DNA of 64,000 bases. Source: Mesorhizobium shangrilense. Lineage in GTDB: Bacteria > Pseudomonadota > Alphaproteobacteria > Rhizobiales > Rhizobiaceae. Each line of letters opens with the position of its first letter. The first letter of the stretch is position 1. This document shows, one piece after another, positions 33,864 to 41,748 of the stretch. The DNA is taken from NCBI RefSeq assembly GCF_040537815.1, contig NZ_JBEWSZ010000001.1, forward strand, positions 496,001-560,000. Reading direction: 5' to 3'. A program made the position numbers and the translations under genes. The notes under the pieces were generated by a model. The model did not search any database. It saw only the letters and a program-made list of their open reading frames with translations, and was not told the DNA's origin.

Positions 33864-35100
33864 ACTGACGGCGCGCGACCAATCCATGCTCGACGGCGAG
33901 CAAGGCCCGTCCGCCGCCGCTGCGATGAAAATCCTCGTCGCCTTTTCCAATGCGGTCGGGGCGTGCAGCCTGTTCGACATTGCCGGCGCTCATATCGACG
34001 GCTGCCTCTACCACGGCAAAGCCGGGCTCGATTTCGTCGAACGGCTGGTCGAGGGCGGTGGTCGCGTCCAGGTTCCGACGACGCTGAATGTCGGCTCGTT
34101 CGACCTCATCCATCCCGGCATGGTGAAAATGCCGGCGGAGGAAGAAGTGCCGGCGCGGCGGCTGATGAAGGCGCATATGGAGCTCGGCTGCCAGGCGACC
34201 TTCACCTGCGCGCCTTATCAGACGCGGTTCCGGCCAGCGTTCGGCCAGCAGATCGCCTGGGGTGAATCCAACGCCATTGTCTTTGCCAATTCGGTGATCG
34301 GCGCGCGCACCAACCGTTACGGCGACTTCATCGACCTGTGCTGCGCCATGACTGGACGCGCCCCCGCCTGGGGCCTGCATCTCAGTGAAAACCGGCGCGG
34401 CCGCGTCCTGTTCGAGCTGGCCTTCGAACCGGAGCCGAGCGACAGCCTGTTCGTCGGTGTCGGGCTGATCATCGGGCAAGCCAGCGGCGACCGTATTCCG
34501 GTGATCTCAGGCCTGCCTCGGCCGCGCGACGAAGACCAGCTGAAGGCGCTGGGTGCCGCGGCGGCAACGACCGGCGCGGTGGCGCTGTTCCATGCGGTCG
34601 GCATCACCCCGGAAGCCGGGACAATCGATGAAGCGTTCCACGGCCATCCGCCGGAAGAGACGATCCGCATCACGCGTGCGGACATCGATCATGCGCTAGC
34701 GGGGCTGTCGAGCGTGCCGGACGGCGCGCCGCTCTCGGCCGTGTCACTGGGCACGCCGCATTTCTCGCATGAGGAATGGATGCGCCTGTTGCCGATGCTG
34801 CGCGAGGCAGCACCAGGCAGGGGCATCCCGATCTATGTCAACACCGGCCGTGCGACGCTGACGCGACTGCAGGAGGAGGGGGCGCTGGCCGGCATGGAGG
34901 CGTTCGGCCTGATCCCGGTTGCCGATACCTGCACTTATGTCACCTCGATCCTCGAACGGCTCGACGGCGTGGTGATGACCAATTCCGGCAAATGGGCGCA
35001 CTACGCGCCAGGCAATATCGGCGTGACCGTGGCCTTTGCCGAGATGAAGGACTGCGTCCGCTCGGCGGCTGTCGGGCATGTCACGCGGAGCGCATCATGA
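33853..35100 (+). CDS. Aconitase X large subunit (cis-3-hydroxy-L-proline dehydratase type)
   Basis: 415 residues of the DUF521/AcnX catalytic family, with cysteines in the G-C-Q-A-T-F-T-C-A-P-Y, D-L-C-C-A-M and D-T-C-T-Y-V segments, and the C-terminal N-S-G-K-W-A-H-Y-A-P-G. Characterised bacterial two-subunit AcnX enzymes dehydrate cis-3-hydroxy-L-proline to delta1-pyrroline-2-carboxylate; archaeal relatives are mevalonate 5-phosphate dehydratases, but that pathway is not expected here. The ATG at 33853 overlaps lysR. The stop overlaps the small-subunit start (ATGA). Confidence 0.87.
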   Translation: MMLELTARDQSMLDGEQGPSAAAAMKILVAFSNAVGACSLFDIAGAHIDGCLYHGKAGLDFVERLVEGGGRVQVPTTLNVGSFDLIHPGMVKMPAEEEVPARRLMKAHMELGCQATFTCAPYQTRFRPAFGQQIAWGESNAIVFANSVIGARTNRYGDFIDLCCAMTGRAPAWGLHLSENRRGRVLFELAFEPEPSDSLFVGVGLIIGQASGDRIPVISGLPRPRDEDQLKALGAAAATTGAVALFHAVGITPEAGTIDEAFHGHPPEETIRITRADIDHALAGLSSVPDGAPLSAVSLGTPHFSHEEWMRLLPMLREAAPGRGIPIYVNTGRATLTRLQEEGALAGMEAFGLIPVADTCTYVTSILERLDGVVMTNSGKWAHYAPGNIGVTVAFAEMKDCVRSAAVGHVTRSAS

Positions 35101-35531
35101 TGCTAGCGCTGGATGCCTTTGAAAGAGCTGGCAGCTTCCAGCTGGCCGGGGAGGCGGAGGGCGAGGCGCTGGTGTTTTCGCAGCCGCTCAGCTTCTGGGG
35201 CGGCATCGATGCCGAGACGGGCGACATCATCGACCATTCCCATCCGGGCCTTGGCCAGAATGTCGCTGGCAAAATCCTGGTCATGCCGAGCGGGCGGGGG
35301 TCGTCGTCTTCGTCGTCTGTCCTGGCCGAAGCGATCCGCCGGGGCACGGCGCCGGCCGGCATTCTCATGGAACGGCCGGACCCGATCCTGGCGGTCGGCG
35401 CCATCGTGGCGGAGTTTCTTTACGCGATCAGCATGCCGCTGGTGGTGTGCGACATTGGTGGGATTGTTTCCGGTGACCGGGTTGCGATTGGTGTTGGTGG
35501 GGATGGTCGGGCGGTCGTCAGTAAAGTCTGA
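35097..35531 (+). CDS. Aconitase X small (swivel) subunit, DUF126
   Basis: 144 residues. It matches the AcnX swivel domain: F-W-G-G-I-D-A-E-T-G-D-I-I-D, G-Q-N-V-A-G-K-I-L-V-M-P-S-G-R-G-S-S-S-S, P-D-P-I-L-A-V-G-A-I-V-A. The serine run in the active-site loop is characteristic. Starts in an ATGA overlap with the large subunit; ATG 35100 is an alternative. Both subunits are needed for one active site. Confidence 0.88.
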   Translation: MMLALDAFERAGSFQLAGEAEGEALVFSQPLSFWGGIDAETGDIIDHSHPGLGQNVAGKILVMPSGRGSSSSSSVLAEAIRRGTAPAGILMERPDPILAVGAIVAEFLYAISMPLVVCDIGGIVSGDRVAIGVGGDGRAVVSKV

Positions 35532-35868
35532 GAAAATCGTTCAAAATCAGCGCTGCCCCTCATCTGCCTGCCGGCATCTTCTCCCGTATAGGGACGGGGA
35601 GAAAGGGCTTGGCCGCAACGCCGGCATCCTTCCTGCAACTTTGATGATTGGCGAAGGCGGTGATGACAGCTGTCCAGCCGATAGATGGGTAACAGATTGA
35701 ACCGAATACATAGGTAACAGTTCTCCCCTTATGCGTCCGCCGCAGCGCCAAGCGGCGCTGCGCTGCGCTGCGGCGGACAAGCTTCATGCGCCTTGTATCG
35801 ATGATGCCGACAGGCAGGTGAGGGGCAGCACCAGCGCTTCTCAATTCTCTCTCCCCATCAGACGCGCT
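35532..35868. repeat. Palindromic intergenic repeat split by a probable IS fragment
   Basis: GCTGCCCCTCATCTGCCTG at 35553-35571 and its inverse CAGGCAGGTGAGGGGCAGC at 35811-35829 flank the stretch. The left copy continues with a CTCCCGT/ACGGGGAG hairpin. Between them lie two GGTAACAG-containing segments (35684-35720) that resemble the ends of IS481-type elements, and a perfect 13-bp inverted repeat GTCCGCCGCAGCG (35735-35747) / CGCTGCGGCGGAC (35766-35778). No transposase frame remains. Confidence 0.45.
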
Positions 35869-36954
35869 TCAACCCGCCATCAGCCCCGCCGCACCACGCC
35901 GCCAATAGGCTGCCGCCAGCGTCTCGTCGCGGCCGAGCCCCAGCGTTCCCCGCCAGTGTTCGCGCATGACTTTCGCGGCGGCGGCTTCCGCCGCGAACCA
36001 GCCGAAGGTCGAAACGTCCTTCGGCCAGGCCACCGCGCGGACGGCATCGGCCAGCCGCCGGTCCTCGCCCGCCGGCACGCCGTTTCTCGTCAGCCAGTGC
36101 AGCTCAATGCCGGTGGCGTTGGCGATCTCCTGCCGTTCGCCATCATCGGCGATTTCGACGAAGGCGACGCCCCGGGTCTGCGCGGGCAGGGCTTCCAACA
36201 TCCGCGCCAGTGCGGGAAGACCGGTTTCGTCAGCGCCCATGACGTACCAGCCCGCTTGCCGCACCGGGCGGCCGACCGGACCCATGATGCCGATTTTCAT
36301 GCCGGGTGTTGCCTGCATGGCCCAAGCGGCACCGACGCTTTCGCCGGAATGGACGGCGAAATCGACGTCGATGATGCCCTTGTCCACGTCGAGCGCTCGG
36401 ATGGTGTAGACGCGCGCAACCGGTCGCCGGTCATCGGCGGGCCACACTGGCAAGCCGTTGCCGCCCAGCACCGGCCACAGTGGATCGGGAACATCCCTGG
36501 TCGGAAATAGCATGCGGATATGCATGCCGCCGAATTTGGCGAAGCGCGAGAGATCCTCGCCGGCAAAGCGGATGCGACGCATATGCGGGGTGAGGTTGCG
36601 AACCTCCGTCACCGTCATTTCGCGGAACTGGGCGAGGCTGGTCTCGCCCGAGAGATCGCCGGTCCAGACGATCTCCGGGTTTTCCTCCCTGGCATAGACC
36701 TGGACCGCGGTGGCCAGCAGGTCCTTGATGCGGGCGAGACCGTCGCGGTCGGCCGCATTGGCCCGCATCACCAGCCGTTCCATGTCGAAGGAAGCGCCGC
36801 CAAAGGCGAAACGGAAGTCGATGCGCCAGCCATCATGCGAAGCATCGGCTTCGAAACTCTGCAGCCTGTCCGTGATGCGGTCCATGTAGTCAGGCAGGTT
36901 GCGCAGGTTCAACCGCGCCTCGCAGACCAGTTCGTTCGCCGATGCCTGGCTCAT
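35869..36954 (-). CDS. Siderophore-interacting FAD-binding protein (ViuB/SIP type)
   Basis: 361 residues. The N-terminal ~110 residues resemble a DUF2218-like domain (R-L-Q-S-F-E-A-D-A-S-H-D), followed by the SIP FAD-binding barrel (T-P-H-M-R-R-I-R-F-A-G-E-D-L and R-V-Y-T-I-R) and a C-terminal NAD(P)H-binding half (A-D-E-T-G-L-P-A-L-A-R-M-L). It releases iron by reducing ferric chelates, or acts on haem-derived iron. GGAGG before the ATG at 36954; only 2 bp after the receptor stop, so translationally coupled. Confidence 0.85.
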   Translation of the reverse strand: MSQASANELVCEARLNLRNLPDYMDRITDRLQSFEADASHDGWRIDFRFAFGGASFDMERLVMRANAADRDGLARIKDLLATAVQVYAREENPEIVWTGDLSGETSLAQFREMTVTEVRNLTPHMRRIRFAGEDLSRFAKFGGMHIRMLFPTRDVPDPLWPVLGGNGLPVWPADDRRPVARVYTIRALDVDKGIIDVDFAVHSGESVGAAWAMQATPGMKIGIMGPVGRPVRQAGWYVMGADETGLPALARMLEALPAQTRGVAFVEIADDGERQEIANATGIELHWLTRNGVPAGEDRRLADAVRAVAWPKDVSTFGWFAAEAAAAKVMREHWRGTLGLGRDETLAAAYWRRGAAGLMAG

Positions 36955-36956
36955 GC

Positions 36957-39086
36957 TCAGCCTCCTATCCTGCCGGTGAGCGCCACCTTGAAGGTGCGGC
37001 CCTTGCCCTGTTCCGTTGCCGCCGTGGTCGACCATGCGCTTTGCGGGTCGGTGTAGGCAGTGTTGAAGACGTTATCGATGCCGAAATCGAGCTTGGCGTT
37101 GTCATTGATGCGCCAGTTGGCGAAGACATTGACCAGTTCGAAGCCGTCATCGACGACCGGCGCCAGTTTCGGATTGGTGCGGCTGGTGCGCGTGATCTCG
37201 CCGATGCCGAGATATTGCGCGCCGATGGTGAGCTGGTCCTCCAGCATGCGGAAGCCGATGGTGGCCGAGAAGCGGTCGAGCGGCGTGTTGTTCAATGGCT
37301 GGCCGGAATAGATACCGCTGACGACCTTGGCGTCGATCAGCGCACCGGAGAGGTTCAGGAAGCCCCAGCCATAATCGTAGACGGCCTCAGCCTCGATGCC
37401 CTTCAGCCGCGCGTCGCCGATGTTGATCGCGGTGCGTGGCGTGACGGTCAGGTTGGTTTCGATGTAATCCTCGACATCGGTGTGGAAGACGTTGAGCTTG
37501 GCGCGCAGCCGGTCGCCCGCCGTCAGCACGTCGTCGTACTTGACGTTGATACCAGCCTCCCAGCTCTTTGCTATTTCGGGCTGCAGCAGCAGATTGGGCC
37601 GATAGGCATCGCTGCCGCCATGCGCGCCACCGCCGCGGAAGACGTCCTGCAGGCCCGGCGCCCGGTAGCCCTCGGCATAGGTGCCGTAGAGCTGAAAACC
37701 TTCAAACGGCGTGACGCCGACAGTGAGACGCGGCGACCAGCGGTCGCCGGAGATCGAGGCCTGCTGCGGCAGCGGCACGCGGGTTTCACCATCCAGTTCA
37801 TAGCCGTCATAGCGCATAGCGGCGATGACCTGCAGCCACTCCTTGTAATCGCCCTGCCATTGCAGGAAACCGCCATAACCCTGCTGCTTGCCGGCGCCGA
37901 AATGCGCTGCTTCCGAGGATCCTTCGAGGAAGTAGTAGTCGAGACCGTAGGTCAGCGTGTGGGCGATGTCCCAGGCGTCGAAGCGCGAGGAGTTCTTCAC
38001 GTTGAAGCCGGTCGTGGCGACGTCGTAGAAGCGGAAATTGCCGATCATGTTGGCGGGCCAGACCTGTGTCTGCTCGGCGCGGGTGCGATTGTGATAGGCA
38101 TTGGCGCTGAGGTCGATCAGGTGGTTGTCGTCAGGCTTCCAGGTGTAGGCGGCAGTGTAGGTCTGGTTGGTGGTGTTGGTGTCGTAGCGGCTCAACGTCG
38201 GCGAGGTCGAGCCGCTGGAGCCGGTGATCTGGTCGTTGTAGCGCTGCAGGATGGCGCCGAGCTTCAGCTCATGGCCGTCGGCTGGGCGCAGTGTCGTCTT
38301 CAGATAGCCGCTGGTCACGCGCTCACCGGTCCACGGCACCGTGGCGCCATTGCCGTCGGTGTAGCTGTCGCGGTCGCGATAGATGAGGTTGCCGATGACA
38401 TCGGCGTCGTCGCTGAAGCGATAGGCGCCGGTGGTGCTGGTGGTAAAACCCTTGCCGTTGCTCTCATAGCCGAGCTTCTCGCTCAGCGCCCAATGCTCCT
38501 GCGGCTTGAGGAAATCGCCGGCGTCCTTGGTTTCGAAGGACACGACGCCGCCGATACCGCCCGAACCATAGGCGTTCGACACCGGGCCGCGAATGACCGT
38601 GGCTTCCTTGATCAGATCCGGCTCGACATAGAACGAGCCCGAGCCATGGCCGACGCGCCAGTAATCCTGGCGGGCGCCGTCGAGGGTGACGACGACGCGG
38701 CCGTATTGCTCCAGGCCGCGAATGTTGATGGCGGTGGCGGGATCGTCGCCATTCATCGAGGCGGCGACGCCGGGCGTGGTGCGGAAAATGTCGGCGGCGG
38801 TGTCGGGCTGGATGCGATCGAGATCGTCCTGGTCGACGGCGCTGATGGCGGCCATCGAGTCAATGACGGCGGTCTTGATCATCGTCGCCGAGATGGTGAT
38901 CAGGTCGAGCACCGTCGTCGGCTGATTCTGGGCGGTCGTGGCCTGGCCGATTCGATCGGTCTTGGCGGCGGCTCCCTTCTTCTCCGGCTCCTGCTCTTGC
39001 GCATTGGCGAGCGGTGCGGCGCACAGGCCGAGTACGAAGGCGAGCGCCGTGCTCGCCATCAATGCGGTGTTGGTCGTCGTTCTCAT
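36957..39086 (-). CDS. TonB-dependent haem/haemoprotein receptor
   Basis: 709 residues from the ATG at 39086 (a GGGGGC lies 5' of it); signal peptide about 1-28. The plug domain runs to about residue 190 (N-I-R-G-L, V-I-R-G-P-V-S-N-A-Y-G-S-G-G-I-G-G), then a 22-strand barrel with G-Y-R-A-P and R-P-N-L-x-L-x-P-E, the positions of the FRAP and NPNL boxes of haem receptors. The C-terminal strand ends in F-K-V-A-L-T-G-R-I-G-G, without the usual terminal aromatic. Divergent from hmuT across a RirA-like box and upstream of a SIP gene. Confidence 0.88.
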   Translation of the reverse strand: MRTTTNTALMASTALAFVLGLCAAPLANAQEQEPEKKGAAAKTDRIGQATTAQNQPTTVLDLITISATMIKTAVIDSMAAISAVDQDDLDRIQPDTAADIFRTTPGVAASMNGDDPATAINIRGLEQYGRVVVTLDGARQDYWRVGHGSGSFYVEPDLIKEATVIRGPVSNAYGSGGIGGVVSFETKDAGDFLKPQEHWALSEKLGYESNGKGFTTSTTGAYRFSDDADVIGNLIYRDRDSYTDGNGATVPWTGERVTSGYLKTTLRPADGHELKLGAILQRYNDQITGSSGSTSPTLSRYDTNTTNQTYTAAYTWKPDDNHLIDLSANAYHNRTRAEQTQVWPANMIGNFRFYDVATTGFNVKNSSRFDAWDIAHTLTYGLDYYFLEGSSEAAHFGAGKQQGYGGFLQWQGDYKEWLQVIAAMRYDGYELDGETRVPLPQQASISGDRWSPRLTVGVTPFEGFQLYGTYAEGYRAPGLQDVFRGGGAHGGSDAYRPNLLLQPEIAKSWEAGINVKYDDVLTAGDRLRAKLNVFHTDVEDYIETNLTVTPRTAINIGDARLKGIEAEAVYDYGWGFLNLSGALIDAKVVSGIYSGQPLNNTPLDRFSATIGFRMLEDQLTIGAQYLGIGEITRTSRTNPKLAPVVDDGFELVNVFANWRINDNAKLDFGIDNVFNTAYTDPQSAWSTTAATEQGKGRTFKVALTGRIGG

Positions 39087-39185
39087 GAAATGCAGCCCCC
39101 AGGCAAAGCAAGATTGCTGGCGGTGGCCGAAAGACCTTGGCTGGCATGACGGAAATCCCTCGACCAGCGGGTCGGGGCAGGGGTC

Positions 39186-39229
39186 ACTTATTAAAACATG
39201 ATGACATAAGTCAACTTTAAATTTATAGG
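39186..39229. promoter_or_regulatory. Divergent iron-regulated promoters with a RirA-like box
   Basis: TGATGACATAAGTCA at 39199-39213 fits the TGA-N9-TCA iron box of RirA. It overlaps the -35 of both promoters: plus strand ATGACA (39201-39206), 17-bp spacer, TATAGG (39224-39229); minus strand TTGACT (39214-39209) with TAATAA 15 bp away. One bound repressor could silence both the receptor and hmuT in iron-replete cells. Confidence 0.6.
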
Positions 39230-39267
39230 CCAACCATCATTGAAATCAGCGGCATAGGAGCGAGAGC

Positions 39268-40221
39268 ATGATGAGCGGCGAGAACGGGTTCGGGCGGTCA
39301 GGCTGGTTCCAACCCGGCAAACTGGCGGCGATACTGCTGTTGTCGCTGTCGGTGCTTGCACCGTCCTGCGGCTTCAAGGCGATGGCTGCCGACACAGTTG
39401 TCGACGCTCTGGGGCGAACTGTCGCGCCGGGGCCGGCGATGAGAATCCTGACACTCGGCTCCGACGTCACCGAGATCGTCGACGCGCTGGGCGCCGGCGA
39501 GCGCATCGTCGGCGTCGATCGCGGCAGCAAGTATCCGCCCTCCGTCACGCAGAAGCCCAATGTCGGCTACCGTCGCCAGCTTTCCGTCGAAGGTCTGGCC
39601 GGGCTGCGCCCCGATCTCATCCTGGCGGCGGAGGACAGCGGGCCGCCCGAGGCGGTCGAGGTGCTGAAATCCCTGTCGATCCCGATCGTCTTCGTTCCCG
39701 AGGACAACAGCGGGCAGGGCATCGAGCGCAAGATCACGCTGATCGCGGCCACACTTGGCGCCGAGGACAAGGGCAGGGAGCTTGCCGGCGGGGTGCTCTC
39801 CTCCTTCCAGGCCGCCGCCGAGCTTTCATCGAAAATACCGCAGGAGCGGCGCAAGAAGGTGGTGTTCTTCCATGGGCTGGTGCGGCTGAGCGCCGCCGGC
39901 GCGGGTACCTCGGCCGACGCCATCATCCGCTATGCCGGCGGCATCAATCCGATGGCGGTCGTTGATGGCTACAAGGCGGCCTCGGAGGAGAAGCTGATCG
40001 AGATGGCGCCCGACGTAATCCTGATGATGAACGACGGCAAGGGCGGGCCCACCGCCGATGAGGTGTTCGGCAACCGTGCGCTGTCGGCCACGCCGGCAGC
40101 GAAGACCAAGGCGCTGGTCGTGCTCGACGGCGCCTACATGATCGGCTTCGGCCCGCGCACCGCCGATGCGATCCGCGACTTGGCACAGGCGCTTTATCCG
40201 CAGGCGAACAGCGTCGACTAG
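39268..40221 (+). CDS. hmuT: Haem ABC transporter substrate-binding protein HmuT
   Basis: 317 residues: signal peptide (about 1-41), then a class III binding-protein fold with L-G-S-D-V-T-E-I-V-D-A-L-G, V-G-V-D-R-G-S-K-Y-P and the G-A-G-T-S-A-D-A-I-I-R-Y-A-G-G-I-N-P motif typical of HmuT. AGGAG precedes the ATG. The usual hmuU permease and hmuV ATPase genes do not follow; the next gene is convergent. They must lie elsewhere, or HmuT shares another permease. Confidence 0.85.
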   Translation: MMSGENGFGRSGWFQPGKLAAILLLSLSVLAPSCGFKAMAADTVVDALGRTVAPGPAMRILTLGSDVTEIVDALGAGERIVGVDRGSKYPPSVTQKPNVGYRRQLSVEGLAGLRPDLILAAEDSGPPEAVEVLKSLSIPIVFVPEDNSGQGIERKITLIAATLGAEDKGRELAGGVLSSFQAAAELSSKIPQERRKKVVFFHGLVRLSAAGAGTSADAIIRYAGGINPMAVVDGYKAASEEKLIEMAPDVILMMNDGKGGPTADEVFGNRALSATPAAKTKALVVLDGAYMIGFGPRTADAIRDLAQALYPQANSVD

Positions 40222-40266
40222 GGTTGGTTGGGCCTTGCTCCAGCTCGCCGACGGATCAAGCCAGGG

Positions 40267-41748
40267 CTACGCCTGCCACGTCCCATTGGCGAGCGCGGTA
40301 TTGAGCATGTCCGCGTCGATGCCCAGCGGCCTATCCTCCTTCAGCGGCTGCACCAGTGCGCGCACCGCGCCATGAATAGCGGCCGTGGCCGGCGCCAGCG
40401 TCAGCCCGTCGCGCAGGTCGACCGCCTGGGCGGCGGCCATCAGTTCGAAGGCGATCAGTCGCCGCCACAGCACGATCATCTCGGCGCATTTCGAAACGGT
40501 GAGCGGTGTTTGCGTGGCGTGGTCCTCGACGCCTTCCGAAACCGGAAGAAAATCGAGCATCACCGGATTGGCCTTGTGACGGATAGCCCCGACAATGGCG
40601 GTCACCGTCTTCTGCAGCGGCACGAAGCCGGCGGACGCGCCGCCCACCGGCGACAGATATTTTGGCAGGCCATTGCGGCCCGACCCGGTGAGCTGGATGA
40701 AGCGGGCGGCACAGGCGGCGGCACTTTGGGCGATGGCAAGGCCGAGCATCTCGAAAGCCAACGACAGCGAGGCGGTGTGGAAATTGCCGGTCGACATCAC
40801 GACGCCGTCTTCGCCCAGCACCAGCGGATTGTCGGCTGCGGCGTTGAGCTCGATCTCGACGGCCTGCCTCGCCCGGTCGATCGCCTCGATCAGCGCGCCA
40901 TGGATCGACGGCATGCAGCGGATCGACAGCGGATCCTGCAAGGTCGTCGGCGCCGGCGCCTCCGCGCGCGCCAACAGGCGGTTCAACTCCTTGGCGGCTT
41001 CCTGCTGGCCGGCGGCCGGCCGTGCCATATGCAGGCGCGGATCGAGGATGGTGCGGTTGGCACTGAAGCCTTCCATGGTCAGCGCGCCGGCCTGCTGCTG
41101 CTGGACGAAAGCGGATAACGCATCGGCGATCGCCAGCGCGCCGCCGCCGGTCGAAGCCGCCGAAGCGTTGATCAGCGACAGGCCGTCCTTGGGCGCTAGG
41201 TCGACCGGGGCGAGGCGGGCCATCATCAGCGCCTTGGCCGCCGGCATGCGCCGTCCCTGATAGTCGGCCTCGCCTTCGCCGATCAGCATGCGCCCGATGG
41301 CCGTCATCATGACCAGGTCGCCGGCGCCGATCGAGCCGAGAGACGGCATCACCGGATGGACGCCGGCATTGAGCGCGTCCGCCAGCGCGGCGTAGACGTT
41401 GGGCGACAGGCCTGAGCCGCCGGCCGACAGCATGGCGACGCGGGCCAGCATGGTCGCGCGGACGGCGGCCTCCGAGAGAGCATCGCCGACCGCGCCGCTG
41501 CGCCCTTCCAGCAACTGGCGCTGGAAGGCTGACGCGTCGCCTTCGACCGATGTGCCGAGATTGGCGCCAAGCCCCGTATTCAGGCCGTAGATCTGCTGGC
41601 CGGAAGCGGCGGCCTCGTCGAGCACTTTTCGTGCCTGTTCCAGCCGTTCAAGGACGGCGGGCGTGACCTCGACCTTGCGGCCGCCACGGGCGACGGATGC
41701 GACATCGCCAACACTGACGCCGGAGCCGGTGAGGACGAGCGCGTTCAT
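40267..41748 (-). CDS. Aromatic amino acid lyase family protein without the MIO serine
   Basis: 493 residues, clearly of the HAL/PAL fold: I-Y-G-L-N-T-G-L-G (residues 53-61, catalytic Tyr kept), S-L-I-N-A-S-A-A-S-T, N-A-A-A-D-N-P-L and S-T-G-N-F-H. But the G-S-V-G-A-S-G-D-L segment that makes the MIO cofactor from Ala-Ser-Gly is G-S-I-G-A-G-D-L (138-145): one residue short and without serine. The tyrosine of the Q-D-x-Y-S-x-R-C motif is Leu (Q-D-P-L-S-I-R-C). Ammonia-lyase activity by the usual mechanism should not be assumed. Overlaps the upstream cyclodeaminase-family gene by 4 bp (ATGA). Confidence 0.8.
   Translation of the reverse strand: MNALVLTGSGVSVGDVASVARGGRKVEVTPAVLERLEQARKVLDEAAASGQQIYGLNTGLGANLGTSVEGDASAFQRQLLEGRSGAVGDALSEAAVRATMLARVAMLSAGGSGLSPNVYAALADALNAGVHPVMPSLGSIGAGDLVMMTAIGRMLIGEGEADYQGRRMPAAKALMMARLAPVDLAPKDGLSLINASAASTGGGALAIADALSAFVQQQQAGALTMEGFSANRTILDPRLHMARPAAGQQEAAKELNRLLARAEAPAPTTLQDPLSIRCMPSIHGALIEAIDRARQAVEIELNAAADNPLVLGEDGVVMSTGNFHTASLSLAFEMLGLAIAQSAAACAARFIQLTGSGRNGLPKYLSPVGGASAGFVPLQKTVTAIVGAIRHKANPVMLDFLPVSEGVEDHATQTPLTVSKCAEMIVLWRRLIAFELMAAAQAVDLRDGLTLAPATAAIHGAVRALVQPLKEDRPLGIDADMLNTALANGTWQA

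Noticed and set aside
36942..39149. A 735-codon open frame on the plus strand opposite the TonB receptor
   Set aside because: It is the antisense shadow of the receptor: high GC leaves the opposite frame open. The minus frame has signal peptide, plug and barrel motifs; the plus frame has no domain and a biased composition.
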